Source: Frondihabitans sp. PAMC 28766
GTDB taxonomy: Bacteria; Actinomycetota; Actinomycetes; Actinomycetales; Microbacteriaceae
NCBI RefSeq assembly: GCF_001577365.1
Contig: NZ_CP014513.1
Span: 496,001 to 560,000 of the forward strand
Length of the DNA stretch: 64,000 nt
Direction: 5' to 3'
Made by a program: the position numbers and the translations under genes. Below are positions 34,736 to 44,079 of the stretch, piece after piece; within the stretch, counting starts at the first letter, position 1, and each line of letters opens with the position of its first letter. The notes below the pieces were generated by a model. The model had not been told where the DNA came from. It ran no database searches and worked only from the letters and a program-made list of their open reading frames with translations.

Positions 34736-35760
34736 GCGACCAGGCTGCGACGAACGAGCCGTCGACGGGGCCCGGTGACACCGCCTTCCTGCGGCTCACG
34801 GGCCGAGGCACGAACGCCCTCTTCGCTCTCTTCGCGGTCGTGCACCTCGCTCTCGCCGTCTACGGACTGCGCAACGACCTGGTGCCCGTCTTCGCGCTGG
34901 TGTCGCTGGCCCTGGTGCTCGCCGCCGGATTCCTCCTCACCCGTGCACCGGCCGACCGATTGCCCCTGCGGCTGACGATCGCCGTCGTCGTGCTCACGAC
35001 GCTCGCCTCGCTCGACGTGTTCAACCTGCCCGACCGGGGCTGGCCGGGGTGGGCCACCTGGATCTGGGGGGCCGTCACCTTCGTGCTCTTCATGCTCGCC
35101 ATGCGCGGGCGCACCCTCTGGGCGTGGATCGGCTTCGCCTCGATGACGGCGCTGACCGAGATCTGGTGCATCGAGTGCGGGCGCGGGGCGCTGATGGGCT
35201 TCAACTTCGTGGTCCGATCGGCCGCCCTGGTGCTCGTCGTCTCGCTGTTCGCGCTCTTCTTGACCCGCACCCGCGCCCGGATCCGGCTGCTGCAGATGGC
35301 CGAGATCGACCGGGTTCGCGACGAGGCCTCGGCCACCGCGGCGCTCGAAGAGCAGAACGTGCGCCTCGCCCAGCTACGCGCCCTCGCCACGCCGGCCCTC
35401 GAGAAGATCCTGTCGGACGACGAGTTGAACGACGACGACCGACGATCCTTCCGCGTCGTCGAAGCCTCGCTGCGCGACCAGCTTCGCGCCACCGGCCTCG
35501 CCTCCACCGCCGTCGCCGAGGCCGCGACCCGAGCCCGCCACCGCGGCGTCGACGTGTCGCTGCTCGACGACCGCGACGGCGCCGAAGTGCCGGGAGCGGT
35601 CAAACACAGGATCGAGGCCGTGCTGGTCGAGCACCTCGACGCGGCCACCACGGGCGGTCGCGTCGTCGCTCGCCTGCTGCCCGACGGGCGCGACACCGTC
35701 GCCACCGTGCTCGCCACCGACGGCGACGACACGCAGCGAGTCACGATCGCCTCGGGCTGA
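34732..35760 (+). CDS. membrane protein of the two-component operon (no kinase ATPase domain)
   Basis: 342 aa. Five to six transmembrane helices (~20-180), then a coiled-coil linker (RLLQMAEIDRVRDEASATAALEEQNVRLAQLRALA) and a C-terminal alpha/beta region without recognisable H, N or G boxes. The layout mirrors a sensor kinase that has lost catalysis, so it may be a modulator or second sensor for the adjacent pair. GTG start overlaps the kinase stop. Unrecognised family. Confidence 0.7.
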   Translation: MSDQAATNEPSTGPGDTAFLRLTGRGTNALFALFAVVHLALAVYGLRNDLVPVFALVSLALVLAAGFLLTRAPADRLPLRLTIAVVVLTTLASLDVFNLPDRGWPGWATWIWGAVTFVLFMLAMRGRTLWAWIGFASMTALTEIWCIECGRGALMGFNFVVRSAALVLVVSLFALFLTRTRARIRLLQMAEIDRVRDEASATAALEEQNVRLAQLRALATPALEKILSDDELNDDDRRSFRVVEASLRDQLRATGLASTAVAEAATRARHRGVDVSLLDDRDGAEVPGAVKHRIEAVLVEHLDAATTGGRVVARLLPDGRDTVATVLATDGDDTQRVTIASG

Positions 35761-35800
35761 GGCGCGCGGCCGCCGCTACCCTCCGTTCACCGGTTCGCGG

Positions 35801-35806
35801 TAGCGT
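35801..35806 (+). promoter_or_regulatory. -10 hexamer of a leaderless promoter (MFS gene)
   Basis: TAGCGT, 6 nt before the ATG at 35813; no ribosome binding site. Confidence 0.55.
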
Positions 35807-35812
35807 CACGCC

Positions 35813-37264
35813 ATGACGCTCGCCGCCTCCGGTGACACCGCAGCCACGCTCGGAGACACCACGCCCATCCCCCGCCGCCGCATCGTCGCGTGGGCCCTGT
35901 GGGACTGGGGGTCGGCCGCGTTCAACGCCGTCGTGACGACCTTCGTCTTCAGCACCTACCTGGCGTCGTCGTCGTTCGTCTCGCCGGCGATCGTCGCAGC
36001 CGCAGGATCCGACGCGTCGAACGCCGCGCTCGTCGCCGCGAAGTCGCACAACGCGACCGTCATCTCGACCGCGCTGACGATCGCCGGCGTCCTCGTGGCC
36101 CTGCTCGCACCGATCCTGGGCCAGCGCTCGGACGGGTCGGGGCGCCGAAAGCTGTGGCTCGGCATCAACTCGGGCGTGCTCGTGCTCGTCATGGCGGCCA
36201 TGGTCTTCGTCGCGCCCGCCCCCCGCTATCTGCTGCTCGGGGCGACGCTGATCGCCGTCGGCAACCTCGTCTTCGAGTTCGCCAGCGTCAACTACAACGC
36301 GATGCTCGTGCAGGTGTCGACACCGAAGACCGTGGGGCGCGTCTCGAGCTGGGGGTGGGGTGCCGGCTATCTCGGCGGAATCGTGCTGCTGATCATCCTG
36401 CTGGTGCTGTTCTTGCAGAGCTTCGGGGTGACTGGCACCACCGGGCTGCTGGGGCTCGCGTCGACTCCCGCGGGCGGCGTCTGGAGCGTGCGGATCGCGA
36501 TCCTGGTCTCCGCCGTGTGGTTCGGGGCGTTCGCGATCCCGCTGATGCTGTCGGTGCCCGAGATCCCGCGTCACGACGCCGCCGGCGCGCCCAGCGGGGC
36601 CGACACCGACGCGGCCGCCGTGCCGGTCAAGCGCCCCCGGGTGAGCATAATCGCCTCGTACCGCCGGCTGATCGCGACCATCGTGTCGCTCTACCGCAAG
36701 AACCCGCAGGTGCTGCTCTTTCTGGTGGCATCGGCCGTCTTCCGCGACGGCATCGCCGCGGTCTTCACCTTCGGCGCCATCATCGCGGCGCAGGTCTTCG
36801 GGTTCACGCCGAGCGAGGTGATCTACTTCGCCGTCGCCGCCAACGTCATGGCGGGCATCGGGGCCTTCGCGGCAGGCAGTCTCGACGACCGGCTCGGCGC
36901 TCGCGCCATCATCCTGACCTCGCTCGGAGGCCTCGTACTGGCGGCCGTCGCGATCCTGTTCGTCGGCCACGCCCAGATCGGCTTCTGGATCATCGGGCTG
37001 TTTCTGTCGCTGTTCGTCGGGCCGGCGCAGTCGGCCAGCCGGTCGTTCTTGGCACGCGTCACACCGGCCGGGCGCGAGGGCGAGATATTCGGGCTGTACG
37101 CGACGACCGGGCGGGCCGTGAGCTTCCTGGCTCCGGCGCTCTTCACGGTTTTCGTCGCCGTGACCGGCGACACCCGCTACGGCGCGATCGGCATCGCGAT
37201 CGTGCTGCTCGCCGGATTCGTGCTGATGCTGCGGGTGCGCGGCACACAGACGGCGATCGACTAG
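35813..37264 (+). CDS. MFS transporter, UMF1/Atg22-like
   Basis: 483 aa with about 12 transmembrane helices. AWALWDWGSAAFNAVVTTFVFSTYL at the N-terminus is the signature of the Atg22/UMF1 group, followed by LAPILGQRSDGSGRRK (the MFS loop 2-3 motif). Relatives are vacuolar amino-acid exporters in fungi; bacterial substrates are unknown. Its stop overlaps the convergent DsbA-like gene by 4 nt. Confidence 0.85.
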   Translation: MTLAASGDTAATLGDTTPIPRRRIVAWALWDWGSAAFNAVVTTFVFSTYLASSSFVSPAIVAAAGSDASNAALVAAKSHNATVISTALTIAGVLVALLAPILGQRSDGSGRRKLWLGINSGVLVLVMAAMVFVAPAPRYLLLGATLIAVGNLVFEFASVNYNAMLVQVSTPKTVGRVSSWGWGAGYLGGIVLLIILLVLFLQSFGVTGTTGLLGLASTPAGGVWSVRIAILVSAVWFGAFAIPLMLSVPEIPRHDAAGAPSGADTDAAAVPVKRPRVSIIASYRRLIATIVSLYRKNPQVLLFLVASAVFRDGIAAVFTFGAIIAAQVFGFTPSEVIYFAVAANVMAGIGAFAAGSLDDRLGARAIILTSLGGLVLAAVAILFVGHAQIGFWIIGLFLSLFVGPAQSASRSFLARVTPAGREGEIFGLYATTGRAVSFLAPALFTVFVAVTGDTRYGAIGIAIVLLAGFVLMLRVRGTQTAID

Positions 37265-38166
37265 CGCTTGGCCTGTTCGTCGTTCGCTTTCTTACCGCCC
37301 GTTCTGCTGTCGTCGGCCTTGCCGAGCTGCGTCGCCACGAACTCTGTGAAGGTCTGCTTCGTGCCGTCGAACTGAGCGCCGTTGACCGTGACGGTCGGAG
37401 TGACTTCGAGCTTCTTCACATCCGTGCCCGGCAGCGGCCCCGCGAGCGCGCGCTTCGTCGCATCGGTGACCCAGGAGGCGAAGCGCTGGTCGTCGATGCA
37501 CGTGTCGATCTTCTTCGCGTTCTTCAGCCCCTTCACCCCGTGCGCCACCGTCATGATCTCGTCGTTGCTCAGACCACGCGTGTTCTCGGCGGGCTGGCGG
37601 GCGAACAGCGCCTTGTCGAAGTCGAAGAAGGAGTCGGGCGAGAGGTCGGCGACACAGGCCGCGGCCGACGCCGACCGTGTGGAGTATTTCGAGCCGAGCG
37701 ACGCACGGTCGAGGATGGCCACGGGGTGCAGCTCGGCTGTGGCAGCGCCTTTCTCGACCAGGTCTTGGATGTAGTCGCCGTTCTCTTTCTCGAACGCGCC
37801 GCACGCCGGGCACTGGAAGTCGGTGTAGAGCCGGATGTCGGCCGTGGCCGACGACCTCTTCGTCGGGGTCGGCACCGGCTTCTCGCCGGCCTCGAGGGCA
37901 CCGGTGCGCTCGGCCACGAGGCTCTTGCCGATGACGATTCCGTCGCTCGCCATGTTGCGGGGGCCCGGGCCGGACGGCTTGATGCCGGAGACGACCACGA
38001 GCGCGATGACAGCGAGAACCACGACGATGCCCGTCACGAATCCCGAGCGCACCAGGATCGTCGTCCGGCGCTCGCGCCTCTTCGCCTCGGCCATTGCCTT
38101 TCGGGCGCGCTCGCGAGCGGCGGCTCGACGCTGGTTTTTGGTGGAGCGATTCGTGGCCTGGCTCAT
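37261..38166 (-). CDS. membrane-anchored DsbA-family thiol oxidoreductase
   Basis: 301 aa. A basic cytoplasmic N-terminus (~1-37), one transmembrane helix (~38-60), then an extracytoplasmic thioredoxin-like domain with FQCPACGAFE (CPAC active site, near residue 120) and a cis-Pro region TPTVTVNGAQFDG. Further Cys residues (AACVAD, DTCIDD) may pair. In actinobacteria such proteins fold secreted disulfide proteins. No Shine-Dalgarno is evident at the ATG. Confidence 0.88.
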   Translation of the reverse strand: MSQATNRSTKNQRRAAARERARKAMAEAKRRERRTTILVRSGFVTGIVVVLAVIALVVVSGIKPSGPGPRNMASDGIVIGKSLVAERTGALEAGEKPVPTPTKRSSATADIRLYTDFQCPACGAFEKENGDYIQDLVEKGAATAELHPVAILDRASLGSKYSTRSASAAACVADLSPDSFFDFDKALFARQPAENTRGLSNDEIMTVAHGVKGLKNAKKIDTCIDDQRFASWVTDATKRALAGPLPGTDVKKLEVTPTVTVNGAQFDGTKQTFTEFVATQLGKADDSRTGGKKANDEQAKR

Positions 38167-38253
38167 CAGGGTCTCTCTCGATCGGGGCGAACTTCTTCAT
38201 TGTTTCATATTTGACATTTCATTTGCTGTGAATGGTCTGCGCTCCGGGTTGAA

Positions 38254-38259
38254 TAGGCT
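38254..38259 (+). promoter_or_regulatory. -10 hexamer of a leaderless promoter (Eis-like gene)
   Basis: TAGGCT, 6 nt before the ATG at 38266. An AT-rich segment with TTGACA (38211-38216) lies further upstream. Confidence 0.65.
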
Positions 38260-38265
38260 GGGCAC

Positions 38266-39567
38266 ATGGCTTCCTTCGACGACGACTACGACATCCGCAC
38301 GTTCACCCCCGTCCTCGTCAACGGCACACCCGACGCCGCCACCCGCGACTGGATCGCCGCCACGCGGATCGCCTTCCATCAGGACGGCGGCGACGAGTCA
38401 ATCGCGCAAGACGCGAGGGGCGCCGCAGCCGACGGACGGGTGCTGACCGGCGTCTACGCCACGCACCCCTTGCCCGGCGCCCTGGGGGCCGACTGGCCCG
38501 TCGGCACCTACGCCGGCTACACCAAGACGATCAACGTCGGCGGCGGCGCCCTTCTCGACGCCTACCTGATCTCCGACGTGACCGTCCGGCCCACGCACAA
38601 ACGCAAGGGCATGCTTCGCCGCCTCATGACCGAGCGGCTTCGCGCCGCGGCCGACTCCGGGCTCGCGATCGCGGCGCTCACCGCCAGCGAGTCGGGCATC
38701 TACCGGCGCTTCGGCTTCGGCCCGGCGACGAGGCTGCGCTCGGTCGTGATCCGGCACGAGAAGCGATTCGCGCTGCACCTGACCCCGACGGGCCACACCG
38801 AACTGGCCGAAGCGCACTCGCTGAGCGACATCGCTCGCGAGGTGTTCGCCGGGTTCCACGCCACGACGCCCGGGTCGATCGACCGCCAGCACCAGCTGTG
38901 GCAGCGCAGGATCGGCCTGCAGGGCGACAGCGGCAAGCCCGACGACACCATGCGCGCGGCGATCCACTACGCCGAGGGCAGCGACGCGATCGACGGCTAC
39001 GTGACCTACCGGATGAAAGAGGTGGGCGACGACGACGTCCTCGAGGTCGTCGACCTCGTGGCGAGCAGCCCGAATGCCTACCTGGGCCTCTGGGCCTTCA
39101 TCGGCTCGGTGGACCTCGTCGACCGCATCACCTCCCGCTCGGCGCCGGTCGTCGACCCGCTGCTGCAGGCGATGGTCGAGAGCCGCACTCTCGAGACCGA
39201 TGGCGAGTGGGATCACGTCTGGCTCAGGATCCTGGACCCGATCGCCGCGCTCTCGGCCCGCCCGTATGCGGCCGACGGGCAGCTCACCCTGCGGGTGCAC
39301 GACTCGCTCGGCTTCTGTGAGGGCGTCTACGAGCTGACCGCTGCGCGCGGTGCCGGCACGCTGCGGCAGGTGGACGCCTCCACCGGCGCCGCCGTGGCCG
39401 ACCTCGAGCTCGACGCGGCCACTCTCGCCTCGCTGTACCTCGGCGGCACGTCGGCACAGGTGCTGGCGGAGGCCGGTCTGGTCACCGCTCGCACGCCGGA
39501 GGCGCTGGCACTCGCGACGGGTCTGTTCGCACCAGACCGACCGGTGTACGGCATCACCTACTTCTAG
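38266..39567 (+). CDS. GNAT N-acetyltransferase, Eis-like
   Basis: 433 aa. N-terminal GNAT domain with the acetyl-CoA loop VTVRPTHKRKGMLRRLMTERL (RxxGxx, near 105-115) and GIYRRFGFGPAT. A second GNAT-like region and an SCP2-like C-terminal domain (~335-433) give the tripartite Eis architecture; the chain ends in Tyr-Phe with the C-terminal carboxylate, as expected for Eis catalysis. Eis homologs acetylate amines of varied small molecules. Substrate here unknown. Confidence 0.88.
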   Translation: MASFDDDYDIRTFTPVLVNGTPDAATRDWIAATRIAFHQDGGDESIAQDARGAAADGRVLTGVYATHPLPGALGADWPVGTYAGYTKTINVGGGALLDAYLISDVTVRPTHKRKGMLRRLMTERLRAAADSGLAIAALTASESGIYRRFGFGPATRLRSVVIRHEKRFALHLTPTGHTELAEAHSLSDIAREVFAGFHATTPGSIDRQHQLWQRRIGLQGDSGKPDDTMRAAIHYAEGSDAIDGYVTYRMKEVGDDDVLEVVDLVASSPNAYLGLWAFIGSVDLVDRITSRSAPVVDPLLQAMVESRTLETDGEWDHVWLRILDPIAALSARPYAADGQLTLRVHDSLGFCEGVYELTAARGAGTLRQVDASTGAAVADLELDAATLASLYLGGTSAQVLAEAGLVTARTPEALALATGLFAPDRPVYGITYF

Positions 39568-39636
39568 GCGTCGCGACTTATCCACAGCTTGCCGGAAGGC
39601 CTGGTGCCACCCGGCGCGGACTGGTTTGCTGGGGGC

Positions 39637-40434
39637 ATGTCGATCCAGTCCACGGCCGAGAAGGCCGAAACCCTCCGCTCGCTGCACGTGCCCGGCGACC
39701 CGCTCATCGTCACGAACGTCTGGGACAGCATCACGGCGCGCATCGTTGCCGGTGCCCCCGGCGTGCGGGCCCTGGCAACGGCCAGCCACTCGATCAGCGA
39801 GGCGCACGGGGTCGAAGACGGCGAAGGGCTCGACGTCGACGACGCCCTGGCCGCCGCGCAGCTGATCGTCCGCTCGGTCGACCTGCCGGTCTCGGTCGAC
39901 TTCGAGAAGGGCTACGCGCAGGATGCCGCGGGCACGCTCGACAACGTCTGGCGCCTCATCGAGGTCGGTGCCGCCGGGCTCAACATCGAAGACTCACTCG
40001 GGCAGGCCAAGGCCCCGCTCTACGACATCGACACGCAGGTGTCGAAGATCGCCGCGGCACGCCAGGCAGGCGACCGGGCCGGCGTGCCCATCGTGATCAA
40101 CGCGCGGGTCGACTCGCTGGCCGGCGACCCGTCCAGCTGGGCCGACGCCGTCACCCGAGCCAACGCCTACCTCGCCGCCGGCGCCGACTGCGCCTTCGTG
40201 CTCGGCCTCTCGACCGAAGACCACGTCGCCCGGGCTATCGACGAGATCGACGGCAAGGTGTCGGTGATCGCCGGTGCGAACTCCGTTCCACTCGCCCGCC
40301 TGGCCGAGCTCGGCATCTCCCGCGTGAGCTTCGGCCCCGCCATCATGGGCCTCACGCTGTCGCACCTGCAGGATGCAGCGGCCGGCCTGACCGCGCGCGG
40401 CACCTACCCTGCCGAGCTCGGTTTCGCGTTCTAA
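39637..40434 (+). CDS. isocitrate lyase / PEP mutase superfamily protein
   Basis: 265-aa TIM-barrel enzyme. VTNVWDSITARIVAG at the N-terminus, ADFEKGY-type sequence VSVDFEKGYAQDAAGT (metal site), and GAAGLNIEDSLG are typical of the PEP mutase-like ICL superfamily; the KKCGH catalytic loop of isocitrate lyase is absent. It acts on a 2-oxo or carboxyphosphonate-type C-C or C-P bond, but the true substrate is unknown. The start at 39637 follows TTTGCT by 6 nt; an in-frame upstream ATG at 39589 is less likely. Confidence 0.85.
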   Translation: MSIQSTAEKAETLRSLHVPGDPLIVTNVWDSITARIVAGAPGVRALATASHSISEAHGVEDGEGLDVDDALAAAQLIVRSVDLPVSVDFEKGYAQDAAGTLDNVWRLIEVGAAGLNIEDSLGQAKAPLYDIDTQVSKIAAARQAGDRAGVPIVINARVDSLAGDPSSWADAVTRANAYLAAGADCAFVLGLSTEDHVARAIDEIDGKVSVIAGANSVPLARLAELGISRVSFGPAIMGLTLSHLQDAAAGLTARGTYPAELGFAF

Positions 40435-40468
40435 GACGATCCATCCACCCCTCACAGCGGAGACGACC

Positions 40469-41266
40469 ATGCCCACCCCCACCGACTTCCCCACGGGCGC
40501 ACCCCTCTGGGTCGACCTGATCAGCAGCGACGCCGAGGGGGTGCTGCCGTTCTACGAGCAGCTCTTCGGCTGGACGCCCACGCGCACCGGCCCCGAGTTC
40601 GGCAACTACATCGTGCTCAGCCTCGGCGATCGCCAGCTCGGCGGCCTCATCCAGGGGCAGCCGGCTGGCGGGGCCGACGACATCGACGGCAGCGAGCTCT
40701 GGCGCGTCTACCTCGAGACGGGCGACGCCGAGACGACGGCGCAGGCCATCACCGGTGCCGGCGGCATGGTGTTGCAAGGGCCTCACGTCGTCGGCCCGCT
40801 GGGCTCGATGCTCGTGGCGATCGACAACGACCGGGGCGTCGTCGGCGGCTGGCAGCGCGGCGAGAACCGCGGCTTCCAGGTGGTCGCCGAGCCCGGCGCG
40901 CCGGCCTGGTTCGAACTGCACACCACGAGCTACGACGACGCCGTGCAGTTCTACCAGCAGGCCTTCGGGTGGCAGACCACCACGATGGCCGATTCGGGCG
41001 GGTTCCGCTACACGCAACTGCTCGTCGACGGGTCGCCCTACGCCGGGATCCTCGACGCGAGCGCATTCTGGGAGGCCGGTGCGCCCGCGAAGTGGCTGGT
41101 GTACTTCTTGGTCGACGACGTCGACGGCGCTCGCGCGTCTGCGGTGCAGCTGGGCGGGGCAGCCCTCGACGAGCCTGCCGACTCGCCGTTCGGGCGAATC
41201 GCCACGCTTGCCGATCCTGCGGGTGCCGTGTTCAAGATCGTCGGGGCGATGCCGACGCCGGCCTAA
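40469..41266 (+). CDS. two-domain VOC family protein (glyoxalase-like)
   Basis: 265 aa with two vicinal-oxygen-chelate domains. Both start with the same pattern, WVDLISSDAEGVLPFYEQLFGW (~8-30) and WFELHTTSYDDAVQFYQQAFGW (~146-168), showing an internal duplication. Members include the 27-kDa hydroxylase-like antigens of actinobacteria and dioxygenases. GGAGA precedes the start. Catalytic role unknown. Its stop overlaps the convergent BrkB-like gene by 4 nt. Confidence 0.87.
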   Translation: MPTPTDFPTGAPLWVDLISSDAEGVLPFYEQLFGWTPTRTGPEFGNYIVLSLGDRQLGGLIQGQPAGGADDIDGSELWRVYLETGDAETTAQAITGAGGMVLQGPHVVGPLGSMLVAIDNDRGVVGGWQRGENRGFQVVAEPGAPAWFELHTTSYDDAVQFYQQAFGWQTTTMADSGGFRYTQLLVDGSPYAGILDASAFWEAGAPAKWLVYFLVDDVDGARASAVQLGGAALDEPADSPFGRIATLADPAGAVFKIVGAMPTPA

Positions 41267-42384
41267 ACGAAGTCGGCGGGGTTGTCGACGGGGTTCTTGG
41301 ATTTGTTCGCCGCTTCGGTCGCCACGGCGGCATGACCCGCGTCTTGCGCGCGTTGCTCGGCGACGGCCGCCTCGCGCACCGCGATGGCCTCATGCACGTC
41401 TTTCTCGCGCTTGACCGCTTTCTTCTCGATCTGGCGAGTGTCGCGGGGCGGCAGCTGAATGTCCTCCTCGGCGTGCAACCCCTGCTGCAGCTCGCGACCG
41501 CGCTCGGTCTCGGCGTCGAACTCGGCGCCGAAGAGCAGTGCGTTGTTCGTGATCCAGAGCCACAGCAGGAAGATGATCACGCCGCCGAGGGCGCCGTACG
41601 TCTTGTTGTAGTGCGAGAAGTTCGCCACGTAGAAGGCGAACCCCACGGAGGCGAGCAGCCAGATGACGATTGCCAGGAGTGCGCCACCACTCAACCAGCG
41701 GAACCGTGGCTGCTTCACGTTCGGGGCGAAGTGGTACAGCACCGCCACGACGAGGACGACGATGAAGGCCAGCACCGGCCACTTGGCGATGCTCCAGACA
41801 TCCGCTGCGACATCGCCCACGTGGATGACGTCGAAGACCGACTTCGCGATGCCGCCGCTCAGCACGAGGATCAGGCCGGCGATCACGACGAGGATGACGG
41901 CGATCACGGTCACGAGGAGGTTCGTGGGGCGCAGCTTCCAGATCGGGCGACCCTCCTGCCGGTCGTAGATCCGGTTGAGCGCGCGCCCGAAGGCACCGAC
42001 ATAGCCCGACGCCGACCACACCGCGCCCAGAACGCCGACGACGAATGTCACTCCGGCCGCGCCCGACGTCGTCAGCGACTCGATCGGCCCGCGAATGCCG
42101 TTCACGATGTCAGCGGAGGCGAAACGGCCGATCAGGTCGAGCACGGTGTCGGTCGTGTTCTTCGCCTCGCCGAACAGACCGAGCAGCGACACCACCGCCA
42201 GCAGGCCAGGAAAGAGCGCCTGCACGGCGAAGTAGGTCAGCGAGGCTGCCAGATCGGTGCAGTTGTCGTTCGAGAACTCGCGCAGCGTCTTCTTGAACGT
42301 GTACGCCCAGGTGCGCTTCGTGAGATCGAGCGGGCTCTGCGGCTCGGTGACGTCGCGGCCGTCAGCGGTGGCGGTGCTGCTCAT
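41263..42384 (-). CDS. YihY/virulence factor BrkB family membrane protein
   Basis: 373 aa with six transmembrane helices between ~40 and 300 and a charged cytoplasmic C-terminal tail. Core motifs: NCTDLAASLTYFAVQALFPGLLA, YGALGGVIIFLLWLWITNNALLFGAEFDAE. Function of the family is debated; RNase BN assignment is obsolete. The ATG at 42384 is chosen over an upstream in-frame start because the YtxH-like gene ends at 42389. Probably co-transcribed with that gene. Confidence 0.88.
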   Translation of the reverse strand: MSSTATADGRDVTEPQSPLDLTKRTWAYTFKKTLREFSNDNCTDLAASLTYFAVQALFPGLLAVVSLLGLFGEAKNTTDTVLDLIGRFASADIVNGIRGPIESLTTSGAAGVTFVVGVLGAVWSASGYVGAFGRALNRIYDRQEGRPIWKLRPTNLLVTVIAVILVVIAGLILVLSGGIAKSVFDVIHVGDVAADVWSIAKWPVLAFIVVLVVAVLYHFAPNVKQPRFRWLSGGALLAIVIWLLASVGFAFYVANFSHYNKTYGALGGVIIFLLWLWITNNALLFGAEFDAETERGRELQQGLHAEEDIQLPPRDTRQIEKKAVKREKDVHEAIAVREAAVAEQRAQDAGHAAVATEAANKSKNPVDNPADFV

Positions 42385-42388
42385 GGGC

Positions 42389-42664
42389 CTAAGAGGCTGC
42401 GGGGTCTGACTTCGAGCGGGCCTCGCGGACCTTCTCGGTCGCGGCGTGCGTGGCATCCTGCGCCGCCTCGGTCAGCTTCTTGCCGACCACCGGGGCGTTC
42501 TCGGCCACGAAGTCTTCGGCGGCCGTGACGCCCTTCTGCACGCTCGGGTCATGCCAGACGCGGTCGGCACGGCTCTTGATCTTCTCGTACGACTGGCGAC
42601 CCGCGCGGGCACCCAGCACGTATCCGGCCGCTAGCCCAGCGACGAACAGGATCTTGCCTCTCAT
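42389..42664 (-). CDS. YtxH-like small protein
   Basis: 91 aa. N-terminal hydrophobic helix with Gly spacing (KILFVAGLAAGYVLGARAGRQSYEKIKSRA, residues ~3-32) and an amphipathic, Ala/Lys-rich tail, as in YtxH-domain envelope proteins. The ATG at 42664 has AAGGAG upstream. Adjacent to the BrkB-like gene with a 4-nt gap. Confidence 0.8.
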   Translation of the reverse strand: MRGKILFVAGLAAGYVLGARAGRQSYEKIKSRADRVWHDPSVQKGVTAAEDFVAENAPVVGKKLTEAAQDATHAATEKVREARSKSDPAAS

Positions 42665-42775
42665 GGGATTCTCCTTCGGGTTCGAGTGACGTTCAGCATT
42701 CAACGGTGGCACTCGACCGGCGATCGTGCCCAGATCCGGGGGCGACGCTCGGGTGCCGGGGTACGCGCGGGCAGG

Positions 42776-43741
42776 TCAGTGGGCCAGAACGACCCACCAG
42801 ATCAGCAGGAGAGTGGTGAGGAAACCGCAGGCGAAGTTGATGGCCAAGAAGCGCTTCCAGCCGCGATTGGCCGTGTCGGCGTATTCGTCGGAGACGCTCC
42901 ACCAGGGGGCCACGGTGATCGCGTACGGCACCACGAGCAGAGCGGCGAGAGGCCCCGGCCACTGAGTGAAGAGCATCAGCACCCCGCCGAGCACATAGGC
43001 GACGAACGAGAATCGGACGGTGGCCTTGGCACCGATCACGGTTGCGATCGAGGCGATGTCGCCCTCGCGGTCGGCGACGATGTCCTGCACCGCCCCGAAG
43101 GCGTGGCTGGCCATGCCCCAGAGGAAGAACGCACCGAGCAGCGCACACAGCTGCGGGGTGAAGTGCGCGCCCGCCAGGACGAGACCGTAGACGGCGGGGC
43201 TGACGAAGTGTGTGCTCGAGGTGATCGAGTCGAGGAAGGGGCGCTCTTTGAAGCGGAGGCCCTTCAGCGAGTACGCCACCACGGCGAAGAGACTCACGGC
43301 GAGGACGAGCCAGCTGCCCGGGCGTCCTGCCAGCACCAGGAAGACGACGAACGGCACGTTCACCGCCACGACGGCGGTCAGGATCGTGCGGTGGAAGCTC
43401 CGGTCGACCATCGCGCCCTCGACGCCGCCCTTGCGGGGGTTGCGAAGATCGCTCTCGTAGTCGAAGACGTCGTTGATGCCGTACATCGCGAGGTTGTAGG
43501 GGATCAGGAAGAAGACGATGCCGACGATGGCGATGAGCCAGGGAACCTGCGAGAAGTCGAAGCCCGGCGCGTAACGGATGGTCAGGGTCGACGACACGGC
43601 CGCGCCCGCGCTCGAACTCGAGACGATGTCGGGCCGCTTCGCCGCTGCCGTCGCGAGGATGTAGGCGGCAGCGAACGGGAAAGCCGTGTTGATCCAGCTG
43701 AGGGGGCGCGAGACGGCGGCGAGCGCGCGGAGAGTCTTCAT
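42776..43741 (-). CDS. crtEb: lycopene elongase (UbiA-type prenyltransferase) CrtEb
   Basis: 321-aa membrane prenyltransferase that adds C5 units to lycopene, leading to C50 flavuxanthin-type intermediates. NDVFDYESDLRNPRKGG carries the NDxxDxxxD motif (near residues 93-101), and DIVADREGD is the second Asp-rich site. The start at 43741 overlaps the crtYf stop; an earlier in-frame ATG (43951) lies inside crtYf. Last gene of the carotenoid operon. Confidence 0.92.
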   Translation of the reverse strand: MKTLRALAAVSRPLSWINTAFPFAAAYILATAAAKRPDIVSSSSAGAAVSSTLTIRYAPGFDFSQVPWLIAIVGIVFFLIPYNLAMYGINDVFDYESDLRNPRKGGVEGAMVDRSFHRTILTAVVAVNVPFVVFLVLAGRPGSWLVLAVSLFAVVAYSLKGLRFKERPFLDSITSSTHFVSPAVYGLVLAGAHFTPQLCALLGAFFLWGMASHAFGAVQDIVADREGDIASIATVIGAKATVRFSFVAYVLGGVLMLFTQWPGPLAALLVVPYAITVAPWWSVSDEYADTANRGWKRFLAINFACGFLTTLLLIWWVVLAH

Positions 43742-44079
43742 CGGGCGACCTCCCGTCGCCCACCGACGAGCACCCACAGCGACGGCAGCAGGATCAGCGC
43801 CGCCACGGCGTACGAGAAATCTTCCAGCGGCGCGATGCCGATGAAGACGCCGCTGATCTTCGAACGGTCGTAGCCGACGAGGCCGATGCCGATCATGATG
43901 TTGTCGAACACGGCCGTCATCACCAGCAGGATGCCGACGGCCACCGCCCACGAGGCCCGTCGCGTCGCTCGCGCCGCATCTTCGCGCCCGCGGGCTCGGC
44001 GTCGCGCGACGACGAGTGCGATCACGCCGACGATGACGACGCCCGCGAGGAAGAAGGCGTTCAGGCCCCAGTAGGTCAT
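43738..44079 (-). CDS. crtYf: C50 carotenoid cyclase subunit CrtYf
   Basis: 113 aa, three transmembrane helices, with VFDNIMIGIGLVGYDRSKISGVFIGIAPLEDFSYA, in which the FDN, PxED and FSY elements are typical of the lycopene cyclase domain. Works as a heterodimer with CrtYe to cyclise the elongated carotenoid ends. Ring type (epsilon, beta or gamma) cannot be told from sequence alone. Confidence 0.92.
   Translation of the reverse strand: MTYWGLNAFFLAGVVIVGVIALVVARRRARGREDAARATRRASWAVAVGILLVMTAVFDNIMIGIGLVGYDRSKISGVFIGIAPLEDFSYAVAALILLPSLWVLVGGRREVAR

Noticed and set aside
39578..39586. Perfect DnaA box TTATCCACA (and its complement at 62700-62708)
   Set aside because: Isolated single boxes with no cluster, AT-rich unwinding region or dnaA/dnaN genes, so not a replication origin.
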